Assembly (NCBI GenBank): GCA_951640165.1
Contig: OX621253.1
Location: 10,434,001-10,498,000 of the forward strand
From: Pseudoips prasinana
Taxonomy: Eukaryota > Arthropoda > Insecta > Lepidoptera > Nolidae
Reading direction: 5' to 3'
Length of the DNA: 64,000 nucleotides
Shown one piece after another: positions 63,936-64,000 of the stretch. Under the pieces are notes generated by a model that ran no database searches, was not told the DNA's origin, and saw only the letters and a program-made list of their open reading frames with translations. Position 1 is the stretch's first letter. Each line of letters begins with the position of its first letter. The translations under genes and the position numbers were made by a program.

Positions 63936-64000
63936 CTGAAAATTAAAATGTTCCCATATGTTTAGTGATGGCTGTTGTTAACTGACTGGCCTAATTGTCC

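Noticed and set aside
9724..63935. Assignment of the large helicase gene to Brr2 (SNRNP200)
   Set aside because: Cassette 2 has GRAGRP where Brr2 has GHANRP, and the Sec63 blocks ([31 protein letters not shown]) match ASCC3.

Overview
Insect, almost certainly lepidopteran, nuclear DNA: long introns packed with tRNA-headed SINEs ending in (ATT)n, R1-clade and RTE-clade LINEs, a TTAA-flanked piggyBac relative, and motifs that recur in moth and butterfly repeats (for example GTGCCCCGCGG and CAAGTGCGAGTC). Only three host genes can be supported.

Layout. Positions 1-3490 are repeats, ending with a dead DDE-type DNA transposon whose terminal repeat stops about 160 bp before the start codon of ALG2 (3651-4916, + strand). 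ALG2 is an intronless gene for the mannosyltransferase that adds the second and third mannoses to the dolichol-linked N-glycan precursor. From 4917 to about 8800 is intergenic repeat DNA. From 9724 leftward edge to the right end of the window runs one very large minus-strand gene, ASCC3, the two-cassette Ski2-like helicase of the ASC-1 complex and ribosome-quality-trigger complex. I could resolve 29 coding exons (63935 down to 9724). Their lengths sum to 5112 bp, or 1703 codons plus stop, with every phase consistent. The N-terminal part of the gene lies beyond 64000.

Inside the ASCC3 introns sit: a 5.06 kb R1-clade LINE (15491-20550), a 1.85 kb piggyBac-like element (21752-23601), a near full-length RTE-clade LINE (about 50393-53575), an 8-bp-TSD element with a THAP-type first exon (30296-31359), and many SINEs, MITEs and LINE ends. 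One intron also holds a third host gene on the opposite strand (33128-34549): an intronless, TATA-driven, secreted glycoprotein with four repeated cysteine modules and a C-terminal half that looks like a non-specific nuclease fold whose usual catalytic His is Tyr.

The most unusual structures are two independent tandem arrays in ASCC3, in which the 3' end of a coding exon plus its 5' splice site has been copied several times into the next intron (exon 17, which carries the DEIH box; and exon 25). The exon 25 array was later split by a piggyBac insertion exactly at a TTAA, and the exon 17 array by a SINE. No CRISPR array, tRNA gene or rRNA gene was found; the tRNA-like matches are SINE heads.
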